From Nibrella saemangeumensis (GTDB taxonomy: Bacteria > Bacteroidota > Bacteroidia > Cytophagales > Spirosomataceae): 64,000 bases of DNA. The notes below the pieces were generated by a model, which was not told where the DNA came from, did not search any database, and worked only from the letters and a program-made list of their open reading frames with translations. This document shows positions 46,613 to 54,542 of this stretch, piece by piece. Numbering within the stretch: the first letter of the stretch is position 1; every line of letters starts with the position of its first letter. The DNA lies in the NCBI RefSeq assembly GCF_039541915.1, contig NZ_BAABHD010000084.1, positions 310,001 to 374,000 of the forward strand, written 5' to 3'. Made by a program: the position numbers and the translations under genes.

Positions 46613-46693
46613 TGAGTGATTGAGTGATAGAATGATTGAGTGAAGATTTGCCCGTCAGTATTTCACTCAATCATTCTATCACTCAATCACTCA
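46613..46693. repeat. 32-bp perfect inverted repeat with internal tandem heptamers
   Basis: Arms 46613-46644 and 46662-46693 are exact reverse complements around a 17-base loop. Within each arm the unit GATTGAGTGA or its variants recur, so the arm is itself a degenerate tandem repeat. It separates pheS from xseA, both on the - strand. It could act as a terminator or processing site. There is no long T-tract. Confidence 0.8.
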
Positions 46694-46700
46694 TTAATTT

Positions 46701-47741
46701 TTAGAGTCCTTCAAACTGCCGCAGGAAACGCACATCATTCTCGGTAAAGAGCCGGAGGTCGCGCACCTGGTATTTCAGCATGGTGATGCGCTCAATACCC
46801 ATACCGAAGGCGAAGCCGGTAAATTCGTCGGGATCGATGCCGCAGTTGGCGAGTACATTGGGGTCTACCATACCGGAGCCGGCAATCTCGACCCAGCCCG
46901 TCTGCTTGCAGACGTTGCAGCCTTCCCCTTTACAGATCAGGCATGAAATATCAATCTCGGCGCTGGGCTCTGTAAACGGGAAGTACGACGGCCGGAACCG
47001 GATTCTGGTGTCCTTGCCGAACATCTCTTTTACAAAGTGGTACAGCGTATCTTTCAGGTCCTTAAAACCCACGTTGCGGTCGACATACAGCCCCTCTACC
47101 TGGTGGAACAGGCAGTGCGCGCGGGCCGAAATGGCTTCGTTGCGGTACACGCGGCCGGGCATAATGGAACGGAGGGGGGGCTTCTGCCGCTCCATCAGCC
47201 GGATCTGGACGTTCGACGTATGCGTTCGCAGCAGCATATCCGTTTCGGAACCCTCACTCTTTTTTTCAATAAAGAACGTATCCTGCATCTCCCGCGCCGG
47301 GTGGTTGTCGGGGAAGTTCAGCGCCCCGAAATTATACCAGTCCGTCTCGATTTCCGGACCATCGGCCACGTTAAAGCCCATCCGCTCAAAAATCTGGATG
47401 ATGCGCTGGCGGGTTATGCTCAGCGGGTGCTGGGTACCCGTCAGATTTGGTATAGCGGGCAGCGTCAGATCAACAGCAGGACCGGCTGCGGTGGCAGATG
47501 CCTGCTCTTCCAGCATCTGAGTATAGGTCTGGAACCGTTCGAGAGCAAAGTCTTTTAGTCCGTTCAGTTCCTGTCCTACGGCCCGGCGATCTTCCTGGGG
47601 TATGGTTTTGAGTCCTTCAAACAGTTCGGTGATGACACCCTTCCGACTCACAAAACGTAGCCGGAATTGTTCGAGCTGGTCTTTCGTATCAACGGTGTAG
47701 TCTTCAATCTCCCGGTATATTTCTTTTACTTTCTCCAGCAT
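46701..47741 (-). CDS. pheS: Phenylalanyl-tRNA synthetase alpha subunit
   Basis: 346 aa from ATG 47741; a TTG three codons upstream is less likely. The N-terminal coiled-coil tRNA-binding arm is followed by motifs of class II synthetases: GFNVADGPEIETDWYNFGALN, RTHTSNVQIR, and the C-terminal CKQTGWVEIAGSGMVDPNV and FAFGMGIERITML (motif 3). It charges tRNA-Phe as an alpha2-beta2 enzyme; pheT is not in the window. The 354-base gap upstream (47742-48095) contains no gene and holds the candidate LytTR repeat. Confidence 0.97.
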   Translation of the reverse strand: MLEKVKEIYREIEDYTVDTKDQLEQFRLRFVSRKGVITELFEGLKTIPQEDRRAVGQELNGLKDFALERFQTYTQMLEEQASATAAGPAVDLTLPAIPNLTGTQHPLSITRQRIIQIFERMGFNVADGPEIETDWYNFGALNFPDNHPAREMQDTFFIEKKSEGSETDMLLRTHTSNVQIRLMERQKPPLRSIMPGRVYRNEAISARAHCLFHQVEGLYVDRNVGFKDLKDTLYHFVKEMFGKDTRIRFRPSYFPFTEPSAEIDISCLICKGEGCNVCKQTGWVEIAGSGMVDPNVLANCGIDPDEFTGFAFGMGIERITMLKYQVRDLRLFTENDVRFLRQFEGL

Positions 47742-47989
47742 AGCCGCCAATTAGGATTCATCTGTAACAACGGTCGCAAAGATACAGAAAAGTTTATTGA
47801 GGTGTCGGGCCGACGGCCGGCCAATTTGGTGCATGAATTTTCGGTAAAATGTAAAAAATAAAGGTATTGAACCCCGGATTTGATACCTCCGTTTGGCAAA
47901 AATTATAAAGTATAGTAAAAACATATTTTGTAATAGGTGAATATAGGTCTGATTGTTGCTGTAGAGAATTGTAGAAAAGCTGCCACACT

Positions 47990-48025
47990 CTATACAAGAA
48001 TAGTACAGGTGCTATACAGTAATAG
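47990..48025 (+). promoter_or_regulatory. Candidate LytTR-binding direct repeat
   Basis: CTATACAAGAATAG (47990-48003) and CTATACAGTAATAG (48012-48025) match at 12 of 14 positions and are spaced 22 bases start to start, two helical turns. LytTR regulators such as AgrA bind paired direct repeats with this period. The second copy contains ACAGTAATAG, close to the AgrA half-site. It lies 70 bases before the first LytTR gene. Confidence 0.45.
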
Positions 48026-48095
48026 GAACTGTGGCTTACGCAAGCTATTGATTGTCAAACCAAATCGTTCAAACACTAACCTCACTCAATTTATT

Positions 48096-48527
48096 ATGAA
48101 AACGACGACCAGCGAGTCCATCTTCGACCACATGTCTATGCCATTCCACAAAAGTGTGGAAAAAGATTCCAGTTCCTCATGTCTGCAAAAATTGCTTATT
48201 CCGTTTTATGACCGTAAACGTACCGTGGCAGTAGATGAAATTGTTCGGTTAGAAGGCTCTGGTAACTACACCAACTTTTTCCTGAAGGATGGGACAAAAA
48301 TGCTGGTGTCCCGTACGCTGAAAGAGTACGAAACACTGCTCGACGGTCAGGCTTTTGTACGGGTTCACAAGTCGTGCATTGTTAACCTCGGTTTTGTGCG
48401 GAAATTCTACGTTAAAAAGGAAGGTGAACTGGAGTTGATGGATGGTCAGCAGGTAAAGATCTCCCGCCGTCGGGCTCAAACCTTTATCGATCGTATCCGC
48501 GAATTCCAGCCGGCCGCGCTGAGCTAA
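48096..48527 (+). CDS. Stand-alone LytTR DNA-binding regulator 1
   Basis: 143 aa from ATG 48096. The LytTR domain fills about residues 45-140: TVAVDEIVRLEGSGNYTNFF, VSRTLKEYETLL, FVRVHKSCIVNLGFV and VKISRRRAQTF. There is no receiver domain; the N-terminal 40 residues are not a recognised sensor. Proteins of this kind bind direct repeats and activate or repress nearby genes. A candidate direct repeat is directly upstream. A second LytTR gene follows on the same strand after a terminator, so the two are separately transcribed paralogues. Confidence 0.9.
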   Translation: MKTTTSESIFDHMSMPFHKSVEKDSSSSCLQKLLIPFYDRKRTVAVDEIVRLEGSGNYTNFFLKDGTKMLVSRTLKEYETLLDGQAFVRVHKSCIVNLGFVRKFYVKKEGELELMDGQQVKISRRRAQTFIDRIREFQPAALS

Positions 48528-48582
48528 GCCTTAGGCGGGAAATATACCGTGCCGCAGTGGCGTAAGAAGCCGCAGGGTAGTA

Positions 48583-48599
48583 CTACGTAGTTCTACGTA
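48583..48599. repeat. Short 10-bp-period direct repeat
   Basis: CTACGTA occurs at 48583-48589 and again at 48593-48599, one helical turn apart. It lies between the two LytTR genes, just before the terminator at 48646. Possible protein-binding site or chance. Confidence 0.3.
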
Positions 48600-48645
48600 A
48601 TCGTGCGGGTAGATTCACCCGAAGTACTGCGAAGAGTTTTTTATA

Positions 48646-48705
48646 ACGGACTGACCTTCAGCAAAGTGACTATAACGGTTCTGCTGAGGGTCAGTCCGTG
48701 TTTTT
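48646..48705 (+). terminator. Terminator of LytTR gene 1
   Basis: 18-bp stem with one G-U pair (48646-48663 with 48682-48699) and an 18-base loop, followed by GTTTTT. Confidence 0.85.
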
Positions 48706-48726
48706 ACGGGTATCCCTGAGAAAAAG

Positions 48727-48734
48727 TAGCTTTG
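48727..48734 (+). promoter_or_regulatory. -7 element of LytTR gene 2
   Basis: TAGCTTTG matches the TAnnTTTG consensus exactly, 46 bases before ATG 48781. A TTTTT run at 48701-48705 sits at about the -33 position, sharing bases with the preceding terminator. Confidence 0.5.
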
Positions 48735-48780
48735 TATTGTCTCTTTACACCAAAGCAAACACTCAAACGCTACTGCAATC

Positions 48781-49200
48781 ATGGATGCTAACCTCCTCTC
48801 TCTCAACCAGACAACGCCGGTCGTTCCTTCTTTTCCGGCATCGTACCAACGTGGAATCCAGCGCATAGCTCTGCCTTACCTGAACCGGACCATCATGGTC
48901 TCGGTTGATGACATCATGTACCTGGAGGGCGAAGGAAACTACACGTTTATCTTTACCCGTGACCGGAAACGGTTTCTGGTGTCGAAGACGCTGAAGGAGT
49001 TTGAAAAAATGCTGAACGAGATCGTGTTTATCCGGATCCACAAATCCTATATGGTAAACCTGGCCTACGTGCAGTTCGGGGTGTTGAACAAAGACCGCGT
49101 AATCCGGCTGACCGATGGTCGCGAGGTTACTATTTCGCGCCGGCGTATGAAGGAGATTACGTCGCTGCTGAATACCTATATCCAGAGTACCATGAACTAA
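48781..49200 (+). CDS. Stand-alone LytTR DNA-binding regulator 2
   Basis: 139 aa, paralogous to the preceding LytTR protein. Shared blocks: DDIMYLEGEGNYTFIF, SKTLKEFEKML, FIRIHKSYMVNLAYV and EVTISRRRMKEI. The LytTR domain covers about residues 35-135, after a short N-terminus of unknown role. No receiver or sensor is present and no histidine kinase is adjacent. Own -7 element and own terminator, so it is an independent unit. Confidence 0.9.
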   Translation: MDANLLSLNQTTPVVPSFPASYQRGIQRIALPYLNRTIMVSVDDIMYLEGEGNYTFIFTRDRKRFLVSKTLKEFEKMLNEIVFIRIHKSYMVNLAYVQFGVLNKDRVIRLTDGREVTISRRRMKEITSLLNTYIQSTMN

Positions 49201-49289
49201 GCAGATAACCGGTATAGCTTACCGGGAATTTACCTGCCTGTTCAGACGATATACTTTCCTCAATTATTTAGTGGGTTAATTGAACGGAC

Positions 49290-49340
49290 AACCGTTGCCA
49301 CACACCCTTCGGGTAGATGGCAACGGTTTGTTTTTGTTTT
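49290..49340 (+). terminator. Terminator of LytTR gene 2
   Basis: Perfect 11-bp stem AACCGTTGCCA (49290-49300) with its complement at 49318-49328, then TGTTTTTGTTTTT. The inner ACCC/GGGT extends it partly. It also lies at the end of the convergent barrel gene. Confidence 0.85.
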
Positions 49341-50041
49341 TAGAAGAGCCTGTAAGCCAGCGTAACCTGCCAGGATTTCAGCTTCTGGCTGAACTGAGCC
49401 GAATTGCCGGAGGCCCCCAGGTTAACGGCTGCCACATCCGAAATGCTGCCCTCGCGCCGGACATCAATACCCAGTTTGCCCAGGTCCAGCCCCGCACCAA
49501 GCTGGTAACCGTAATAGGCCTTGGCCCAGGCATCGTTGAGCGTACCGGTGGTATAGTCACGGAGGGCGTCCTGCAGCCGGCGGTTGTCATCGATCCGGAA
49601 CGATACGACCGGACCGGCAACCACGCGGAAAGGACCGCCCTTCAGGCCCAGGAGAACCGGTACATCAAAACTCGATACGCTGACGTTTATAGTGGATGGC
49701 TGTCCATCGCGGACAATCTCGAAGGTACCGCTCTTGCGGGAATAAAGAAACTCTGGCTGCAGGTATAGATTCCTGCCAAAACGGGTGTAAATACCAAAAA
49801 CGGTACCCGTACGGCTGTCGAAGCTTTCGCGGAGGTTGTCCCGGATTTCCTGACCGCTTACGCTCACGGCCGGTGACCCATTGGCATTCAGCCGGGTGGT
49901 AACGAACTCACCGAACGTCAGCCGCGACAGGTTGACTCCTCCCTTAATACCAACACTGAATCCGGACTGTGCCTTTGACGTAAGGGGGGACAGAAACAGC
50001 GCTGCGGCCGCGAGAGCAAACGAAAAAAAGGTTTTTTTCAT
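49340..50041 (-). CDS. Outer-membrane beta-barrel protein (PorT-like/OMP_b-brl_2)
   Basis: 233 aa with a signal peptide (KKTFFSFALAAAALFLSPLTSKAQ). FSVGIKGGVNLSRL opens the barrel and the protein ends in VTLAYRLF, with the terminal aromatic residue required for insertion. Alternating strands such as NLYLQPEFLYSRKSG and KAYYGYQLGAGLDLG fit an eight-strand barrel of the PorT-like family. Function unknown; not linked to neighbouring genes. Confidence 0.85.
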   Translation of the reverse strand: MKKTFFSFALAAAALFLSPLTSKAQSGFSVGIKGGVNLSRLTFGEFVTTRLNANGSPAVSVSGQEIRDNLRESFDSRTGTVFGIYTRFGRNLYLQPEFLYSRKSGTFEIVRDGQPSTINVSVSSFDVPVLLGLKGGPFRVVAGPVVSFRIDDNRRLQDALRDYTTGTLNDAWAKAYYGYQLGAGLDLGKLGIDVRREGSISDVAAVNLGASGNSAQFSQKLKSWQVTLAYRLF

Positions 50042-50260
50042 GATTGGTTGACGATTGAAATGGATATTGAGATAGTAACGAACAGCCTAGGTAAACGATA
50101 CACCAAAACCAACTTTTTTAGAGAAAGGAATGTTGATAAAACAGGGATACAATGCCTTTCTTGCAAAAGAAGCGCCTTAGCTGCGGCTGCTCGTTCACTT
50201 CGACCGCTAAGACAGCGCAACGTTTAATTACCCCCATCGGATTTTGCAAAAATCTTTTCA

Positions 50261-51634
50261 ATGGCTAAAATTAAAACCACCTATTTCTGCCAGAGCTGTG
50301 GTTATCACGCGCCCAAATGGCTGGGTCGCTGCCCTTCCTGCGGGGAGTGGAATACCTTTGTTGAAGAGGTTATTCAGAAAGAGGAGCCGGAACGCGGTAG
50401 CTGGCGAAGCGGTACCGTGACCAAAACGGCCCCCAAACCCAAGGCGATTCACGCCATTAATTTTGAAGAACAACCCCGGCTGAGCACACCCGACAACGAA
50501 CTGAACCGCGTGCTGGGCGGAGGCATTGTGCCCGGCTCGCTGGTGCTCATCGGTGGCGAACCGGGTATTGGCAAATCGACCCTGATGCTCCAGATTGCCC
50601 TGGGCTTACAGGACCTGCGGGTACTGTACGTATCTGGCGAAGAAAGCGAGCAGCAGATCAAGATGCGGGCCGAGCGGTTGCCGGTACCCACCAGCGATTG
50701 CTACGTGCTGACGGAGACTTCCACGCAGAATATCTTCCGGACCATCGAGCATTTTGAACCGCAGGTGCTCATCATTGATTCGATCCAGACTATGCAGTCG
50801 TCGATGGTGGAGTCCGGGGCGGGTAGTGTATCCCAGGTACGTGAATGTACCGCCGAATTGATGAAATTTGCCAAAGAGAGCGGTACGCCGGTATTTATGA
50901 TCGGTCACATCACCAAAGAAGGCTCGCTGGCCGGTCCTAAAGTGCTGGAGCATATGGTGGATACGGTGTTGACGTTTGAGGGCGACCGGCACAATACGTA
51001 CCGCATTTTACGTACGAACAAAAACCGGTTTGGCAGCACTTCCGAACTGGGCATTTACGAGATGCTGGGAACGGGGCTGCGGCAGGTAACCAATCCGTCG
51101 GAAATCCTGATTTCGCAGCGTGAAGAAGCCCTGAGCGGCATCGCCATTGGTTCCATGCTGGAAGGCAACCGGCCACTGATGATCGAAATTCAGTCGCTGG
51201 TGAGTATAGCCAATTATGGAACGCCCCAGCGGAGCAGTACCGGTTACGACAACAAGCGGCTGCAGATGCTGCTGGCCGTGCTGGAGAAACGGGGTGGTTT
51301 CCGGCTGGGTCAGCAGGACGTCTTCCTGAACGTAGCCGGTGGTCTGAAAGTAGAGGACCCGGCGATTGACCTGGCGGTATGTGCGGCCATTGTGTCGTCG
51401 TACGAGGACATCGCCATCGCGCCCTCCATCGCCTTTGCGGCCGAAGTGGGCCTCGGTGGCGAAGTCCGGGCGGTGAGCCGTATCGATTCCCGTATTTCAG
51501 AAGCCGAAAAACTTGGTTTTAAGCAGATTTACATCTCCAAATACAACACCAAAGGCCTGGATCTGAAAGGCTACAGAATCGGCATTAAACCCGTAACCAA
51601 GCTGGATGAGGTGTTTCAGGGGGTACTTGTTTAA
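50261..51634 (+). CDS. radA: DNA repair/recombination protein RadA
   Basis: 457 aa. The N-terminal zinc finger has C10, C13, C24 and C27 (CQSC and CPSC). The RecA-like ATPase has Walker A GEPGIGKS at 99-106. The RadA-specific KNRFG motif is at 254-258. A Lon-type C-terminal domain follows (EKRGGFRLGQQDVFLNVAGGLKVEDPAIDLAV). RadA unwinds D-loops and promotes branch migration in recombinational repair. Single gene, ended by an inverted repeat. Confidence 0.97.
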   Translation: MAKIKTTYFCQSCGYHAPKWLGRCPSCGEWNTFVEEVIQKEEPERGSWRSGTVTKTAPKPKAIHAINFEEQPRLSTPDNELNRVLGGGIVPGSLVLIGGEPGIGKSTLMLQIALGLQDLRVLYVSGEESEQQIKMRAERLPVPTSDCYVLTETSTQNIFRTIEHFEPQVLIIDSIQTMQSSMVESGAGSVSQVRECTAELMKFAKESGTPVFMIGHITKEGSLAGPKVLEHMVDTVLTFEGDRHNTYRILRTNKNRFGSTSELGIYEMLGTGLRQVTNPSEILISQREEALSGIAIGSMLEGNRPLMIEIQSLVSIANYGTPQRSSTGYDNKRLQMLLAVLEKRGGFRLGQQDVFLNVAGGLKVEDPAIDLAVCAAIVSSYEDIAIAPSIAFAAEVGLGGEVRAVSRIDSRISEAEKLGFKQIYISKYNTKGLDLKGYRIGIKPVTKLDEVFQGVLV

Positions 51635-51638
51635 GAAT

Positions 51639-51682
51639 GTTCAAGGTTTCATGTTACAAGTTGGGAACATGAAATCTTGAAC
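51639..51682. terminator. Bidirectional terminator hairpin
   Basis: 17-bp inverted repeat with one mismatch (51639-51655 with 51666-51682) and a 10-base loop, between convergent radA and the VOC gene. Confidence 0.75.
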
Positions 51683-51688
51683 CCGAAA

Positions 51689-52045
51689 CTACGAACTCTC
51701 CCCAAAGGTCAGCAAGTTTCCATTCACATCAACAATGGAAAACTCCCTGACGCCCCAGGGACGTTCCTCCAACTGGCCTTGTTTGGCCAGAATGTTGTGG
51801 GTCAGACAGGTCTGGTAAAAAGCATCAATACCCGAAATCCGCATGTAGCACATGCCGTAGTTGTCGAGCGGGTTAAGCGTAGGCAGCAGGAATAGGTGCA
51901 GTTCTACGTTGTCTTTCCGAAGCATAAGGTAGTCTCCGTAGTCGTTCACCAGGGTAAATGAGAGCTGATCGACGTAAAAGTTTCGGGTGGCTGCCGGGTC
52001 GAGCATTGGCAGTTTCGGGGCAATGGAGGTGAGCTGGAAGGTCAT
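51689..52045 (-). CDS. VOC (glyoxalase/bleomycin-resistance-like) family protein
   Basis: 118 aa with two beta-alpha-beta-beta-beta halves: SIAPKLPMLDPAATRNFYVDQLSF at the start and REFSIVDVNGNLLTFGES at the end. HLFLLP and the E of FGE are in positions usually binding metal. Size and motifs fit the VOC superfamily; activity is unknown. It lies 11 bases downstream of the AraC regulator gene on the same strand and is probably co-transcribed with it. Confidence 0.85.
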   Translation of the reverse strand: MTFQLTSIAPKLPMLDPAATRNFYVDQLSFTLVNDYGDYLMLRKDNVELHLFLLPTLNPLDNYGMCYMRISGIDAFYQTCLTHNILAKQGQLEERPWGVREFSIVDVNGNLLTFGESS

Positions 52046-52056
52046 ACGTGTAGTGA

Positions 52057-52929
52057 TTAGATTTCCCGGTACGAACGCACATATTGTGAGGGTGTCTGCC
52101 CCGTAATATCTTTGAACTGCCGGTTAAAGTTCGATAAGGTTCGGTACCCACTTTCGTAACTAACCTGCGTTACGCTTAGTTTGCCGTCCATCAGCAGTTT
52201 ACAGGCATGCCCGATCCGGACTTCGGTGACAAACTCCGAAAACGTCTTGTTGGCGCGGGTCTTGAAATAGCGGCAGAAGGCCGAAGGGGTCATATCGGCC
52301 AGGTCGGCAACGGTGTTCAGGCTGATCTCATCCTGAAAATGCCCCAGCACATAATCATGAACCATCTGAATGCGGTCGGTTTCTGAGGGTTTCACGGTAT
52401 TGGTGTACCCCAGACTGGTAATGAACCGGTAGTCGTGCGTTTGAGACAGGTGGTCCAGCAGCGTAAGCAGTGTCATGACCCGCTGAAAACCAACGGGCTG
52501 TTCGGCAAGCTGGTGCAGGTAATTGGCGGCACTGGAGCGGGTAGAGTTCCGCCATTCCAGTCCGCGCCGGGCGTGTTCCAGCAACTGCCGAATCAGGGTC
52601 ATCTCCTGCCTCTGGAAAAACTCATGCCCCAAAAAATCTTCTGGGAAATACACTACAATACCACGGGCCTGCAACTGTGTTTTCCGTTCGAAGTATTCCT
52701 GATCGCTTCGCCAGAGGTGGGGCAGGTTTGGTCCCAGAAAGACCAGGTCTCCGTCTGAAAAGGGCTGAATCGAGTCGCCAATGAAGCGGGTTCCGGTACC
52801 TTCTACCACCAGAAAAAGCTGAAAGTGCGGATGGAAATGCCAGTTAGGGTCAAAGAAAGGGTCGCATAGCTCCTTCACAATAAAGGAGGAACTAATCGGT
52901 TCGAGGTCCTTTCGGAGTGCATTGCGCAT
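52057..52929 (-). CDS. AraC-family transcriptional regulator
   Basis: 290 aa. The N-terminal cupin-like sensor (HFHPHFQLFLVVEGTGTRFIGD) is followed by the AraC helix-turn-helix pair at about 190-290: ISLNTVADLADMTPSAFCRYFK and VTQVSYESGYRTLSNFNRQFKDITGQTPSQYV. Regulators of this form respond to small molecules. The VOC gene 11 bases downstream is a possible target or partner. The 304 bases upstream (52930-53233) are AT-rich and hold no other recognised feature. Confidence 0.93.
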   Translation of the reverse strand: MRNALRKDLEPISSSFIVKELCDPFFDPNWHFHPHFQLFLVVEGTGTRFIGDSIQPFSDGDLVFLGPNLPHLWRSDQEYFERKTQLQARGIVVYFPEDFLGHEFFQRQEMTLIRQLLEHARRGLEWRNSTRSSAANYLHQLAEQPVGFQRVMTLLTLLDHLSQTHDYRFITSLGYTNTVKPSETDRIQMVHDYVLGHFQDEISLNTVADLADMTPSAFCRYFKTRANKTFSEFVTEVRIGHACKLLMDGKLSVTQVSYESGYRTLSNFNRQFKDITGQTPSQYVRSYREI

Positions 52930-53233
52930 ATATTTACCGATTTTTGAAAAATCTGGCTCATATTTTCCTTGAATGGGTAAAATAGTGCCAGAGCCTGTGA
53001 ATAAAAGCTTATAGGCTCGGATAATTACTGATCAGAAGTATATAAATGTTTATCGGTAAGTGAGCAGATATTGGTTATTCGGCTCCGTGTATAATCGCTG
53101 AATATTTCAGACTTTATCCAGAAGTTGTCAGCTATTTAAGGCTTTGCCCTGAGCCATCTGCCACGTATATTCGCGCCTGGCAACTGGCTAGCCTGCATAC
53201 CTTTCCATTCCCGTATTAAAAGCTCTCTGGCAT

Positions 53234-53410
53234 ATGAAGCATCGTGTACTACTGGTTATCGGATTCTGTCTGGTTTTATTTAATTGCCGTCGGCAACCGG
53301 CGAGTACGCCCAGAGATTTCGAAGGGCGCCCGCGAATTTCTGCGGTATATCCCATAAAAAAGCCCGTTATGAACGGGCTGGAGCAAAGTCAGAAGGAGGT
53401 AGGGCAGTAG
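53234..53410 (+). CDS. Possible very small lipoprotein
   Basis: 58 codons from ATG 53234 (MKHRVLLVIGFCLVLFNCRRQ) to TAG 53408-53410. The first 18 residues look like a lipoprotein signal with lipobox LFNC (C18). The remaining 40 residues have no recognised motif. The 3' part reads through the terminator hairpin of the neighbouring - strand gene, which makes the full-length frame suspicious. Either a genuine tiny lipoprotein or the remnant of a longer one. Confidence 0.35.
   Translation: MKHRVLLVIGFCLVLFNCRRQPASTPRDFEGRPRISAVYPIKKPVMNGLEQSQKEVGQ
53355..53379 (-). terminator. Intrinsic terminator of the basic protein gene
   Basis: On the - strand AGCCCGTT, CAT loop, AACGGGCT (53379-53361), ending in a run of T. 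It lies 34 bases past the stop at 53413. Confidence 0.85.
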
Positions 53411-53412
53411 GG

Positions 53413-53913
53413 TTACTGGGCAGGTGCCGTATCCGGTTTGGCCGGGGCGGACGTGCCGTTGCCGTTTGAGGGGGGTGTATCGGTTGAAGCAGTACTTTTG
53501 GGCTTGGCGGTCGATTTGGCTGGAGTCCGGCGGGCGGCTGTGGCTGAAGCGGTTGTTTTGGCGGAGCGGTTGGCCGAAGAGGCTTTAGGCTTTGCTGCTG
53601 CCGAATTAGCGGATTCGGCGTCGGTTGCTGATTTGCTGGCGGCCCGTTTTGCGTTCTTCTCGGCTTTAGCCTGATTTTTCTCCTGTTTCTGCGCGTCTTT
53701 TTTGGCTTTCTTCTCGGATTTCTTTTCTGCTTTTGCAGACTTCTTTTTCTTCTTTTCTTCTTTTCCGAAAATGTTCAGGATCTCATCCGCCAGCCGGCCG
53801 GCGGATTTGGTAATTGCTTTTTTAACCTTCCTGGACTGCTCACCCGCTTCGCTTAATTTGGCTTCAATGGTGCTGGCAATCTCCTCCGTGAGGGACTTTT
53901 TTTTAGCTTTCAT
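53413..53913 (-). CDS. Lys/Ala-rich histone H1-like protein
   Basis: 166 aa. Residues 1-50 form a normal helical segment (LTEEIASTIEAKLSEAG, LADEILNIFGKEE). After this the sequence is almost entirely Lys, Ala, Ser, Thr and Pro, with KKKKKSAKAEKK and ARRTPAKSTAKPK-type repeats, and a Pro/Ser/Ala tail. This composition resembles bacterial histone H1-like and AlaKP-repeat DNA-binding proteins. Nucleoid binding is inferred from composition only. Single gene with its own terminator. Confidence 0.65.
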   Translation of the reverse strand: MKAKKKSLTEEIASTIEAKLSEAGEQSRKVKKAITKSAGRLADEILNIFGKEEKKKKKSAKAEKKSEKKAKKDAQKQEKNQAKAEKNAKRAASKSATDAESANSAAAKPKASSANRSAKTTASATAARRTPAKSTAKPKSTASTDTPPSNGNGTSAPAKPDTAPAQ

Positions 53914-53970
53914 ACTTGTGTTGGTTTGAGAGAATAAAATCTACAAAGGAATACATAAAAAACAGGGCGT

Positions 53971-54522
53971 TCAAAAGCCTGGTGTTAAGTTTTTGTTACA
54001 CTTTGTGAGGAAGTCCCAGCAGAGAATACCGGCGCTGACGGCGATGTTCAGCGAATGTTTTGTCCCGAACTGAGGAATTTCCAGGACGACATCGGCCTGC
54101 TCGACGAGGGGCTGTTTTACGCCGGTAACTTCATTCCCAAAGACAAACGCATACCGGTTATCCGGATCTGGTTGAAACGTATCCAGGTTCACACTACCCT
54201 CTGCCTGTTCTACAGCGGCAATGACCCATCCATCCTGCTTCAACTGTTGTGCCAGCGTAACGACATCGGGTACATATGTCCAATTAACTGATTCAGTGGC
54301 CCCCAAGGCAGTTTTAGTGATGTCGCGGTGGGGGGGCGTGCCGGTAATGCCGCAGAGGTAGATTGTCTGTGCCCGGAAGGCATCGGCCGTGCGGAACACA
54401 GAGCCGACGTTGTTAAGGCTGCGCACATCATCCAGGATCAGGCAATACGGGTATTTGGGTGCTTCCCTGAACTCGTCTACCGATAAGCGGTTTAATTCAT
54501 CGAGACTTAATTTTCTGGGCAT
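53971..54522 (-). CDS. TrmH/SpoU-family RNA 2'-O-methyltransferase
   Basis: 183 aa. SPOUT motifs are intact: LNNVGSVFRTADAF (about 36-49, motif 1), YAFVFGNEVTGV (motif 2) and HSLNIAVSAGI (motif 3), the deep-knot SAM site. It methylates a ribose 2'-OH in tRNA or rRNA; the target base is unknown, and the short length suggests a tRNA enzyme. It lies 20 bases downstream of the PH-domain gene on the same strand. Confidence 0.92.
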   Translation of the reverse strand: MPRKLSLDELNRLSVDEFREAPKYPYCLILDDVRSLNNVGSVFRTADAFRAQTIYLCGITGTPPHRDITKTALGATESVNWTYVPDVVTLAQQLKQDGWVIAAVEQAEGSVNLDTFQPDPDNRYAFVFGNEVTGVKQPLVEQADVVLEIPQFGTKHSLNIAVSAGILCWDFLTKCNKNLTPGF

Positions 54523-54542
54523 TTCTGAATAACTTGGAATCT

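Noticed and set aside
46613..46693. CRISPR-like repeat array
   Set aside because: The repeated units form one inverted repeat with a single loop; there are no regular unique spacers and no cas genes.
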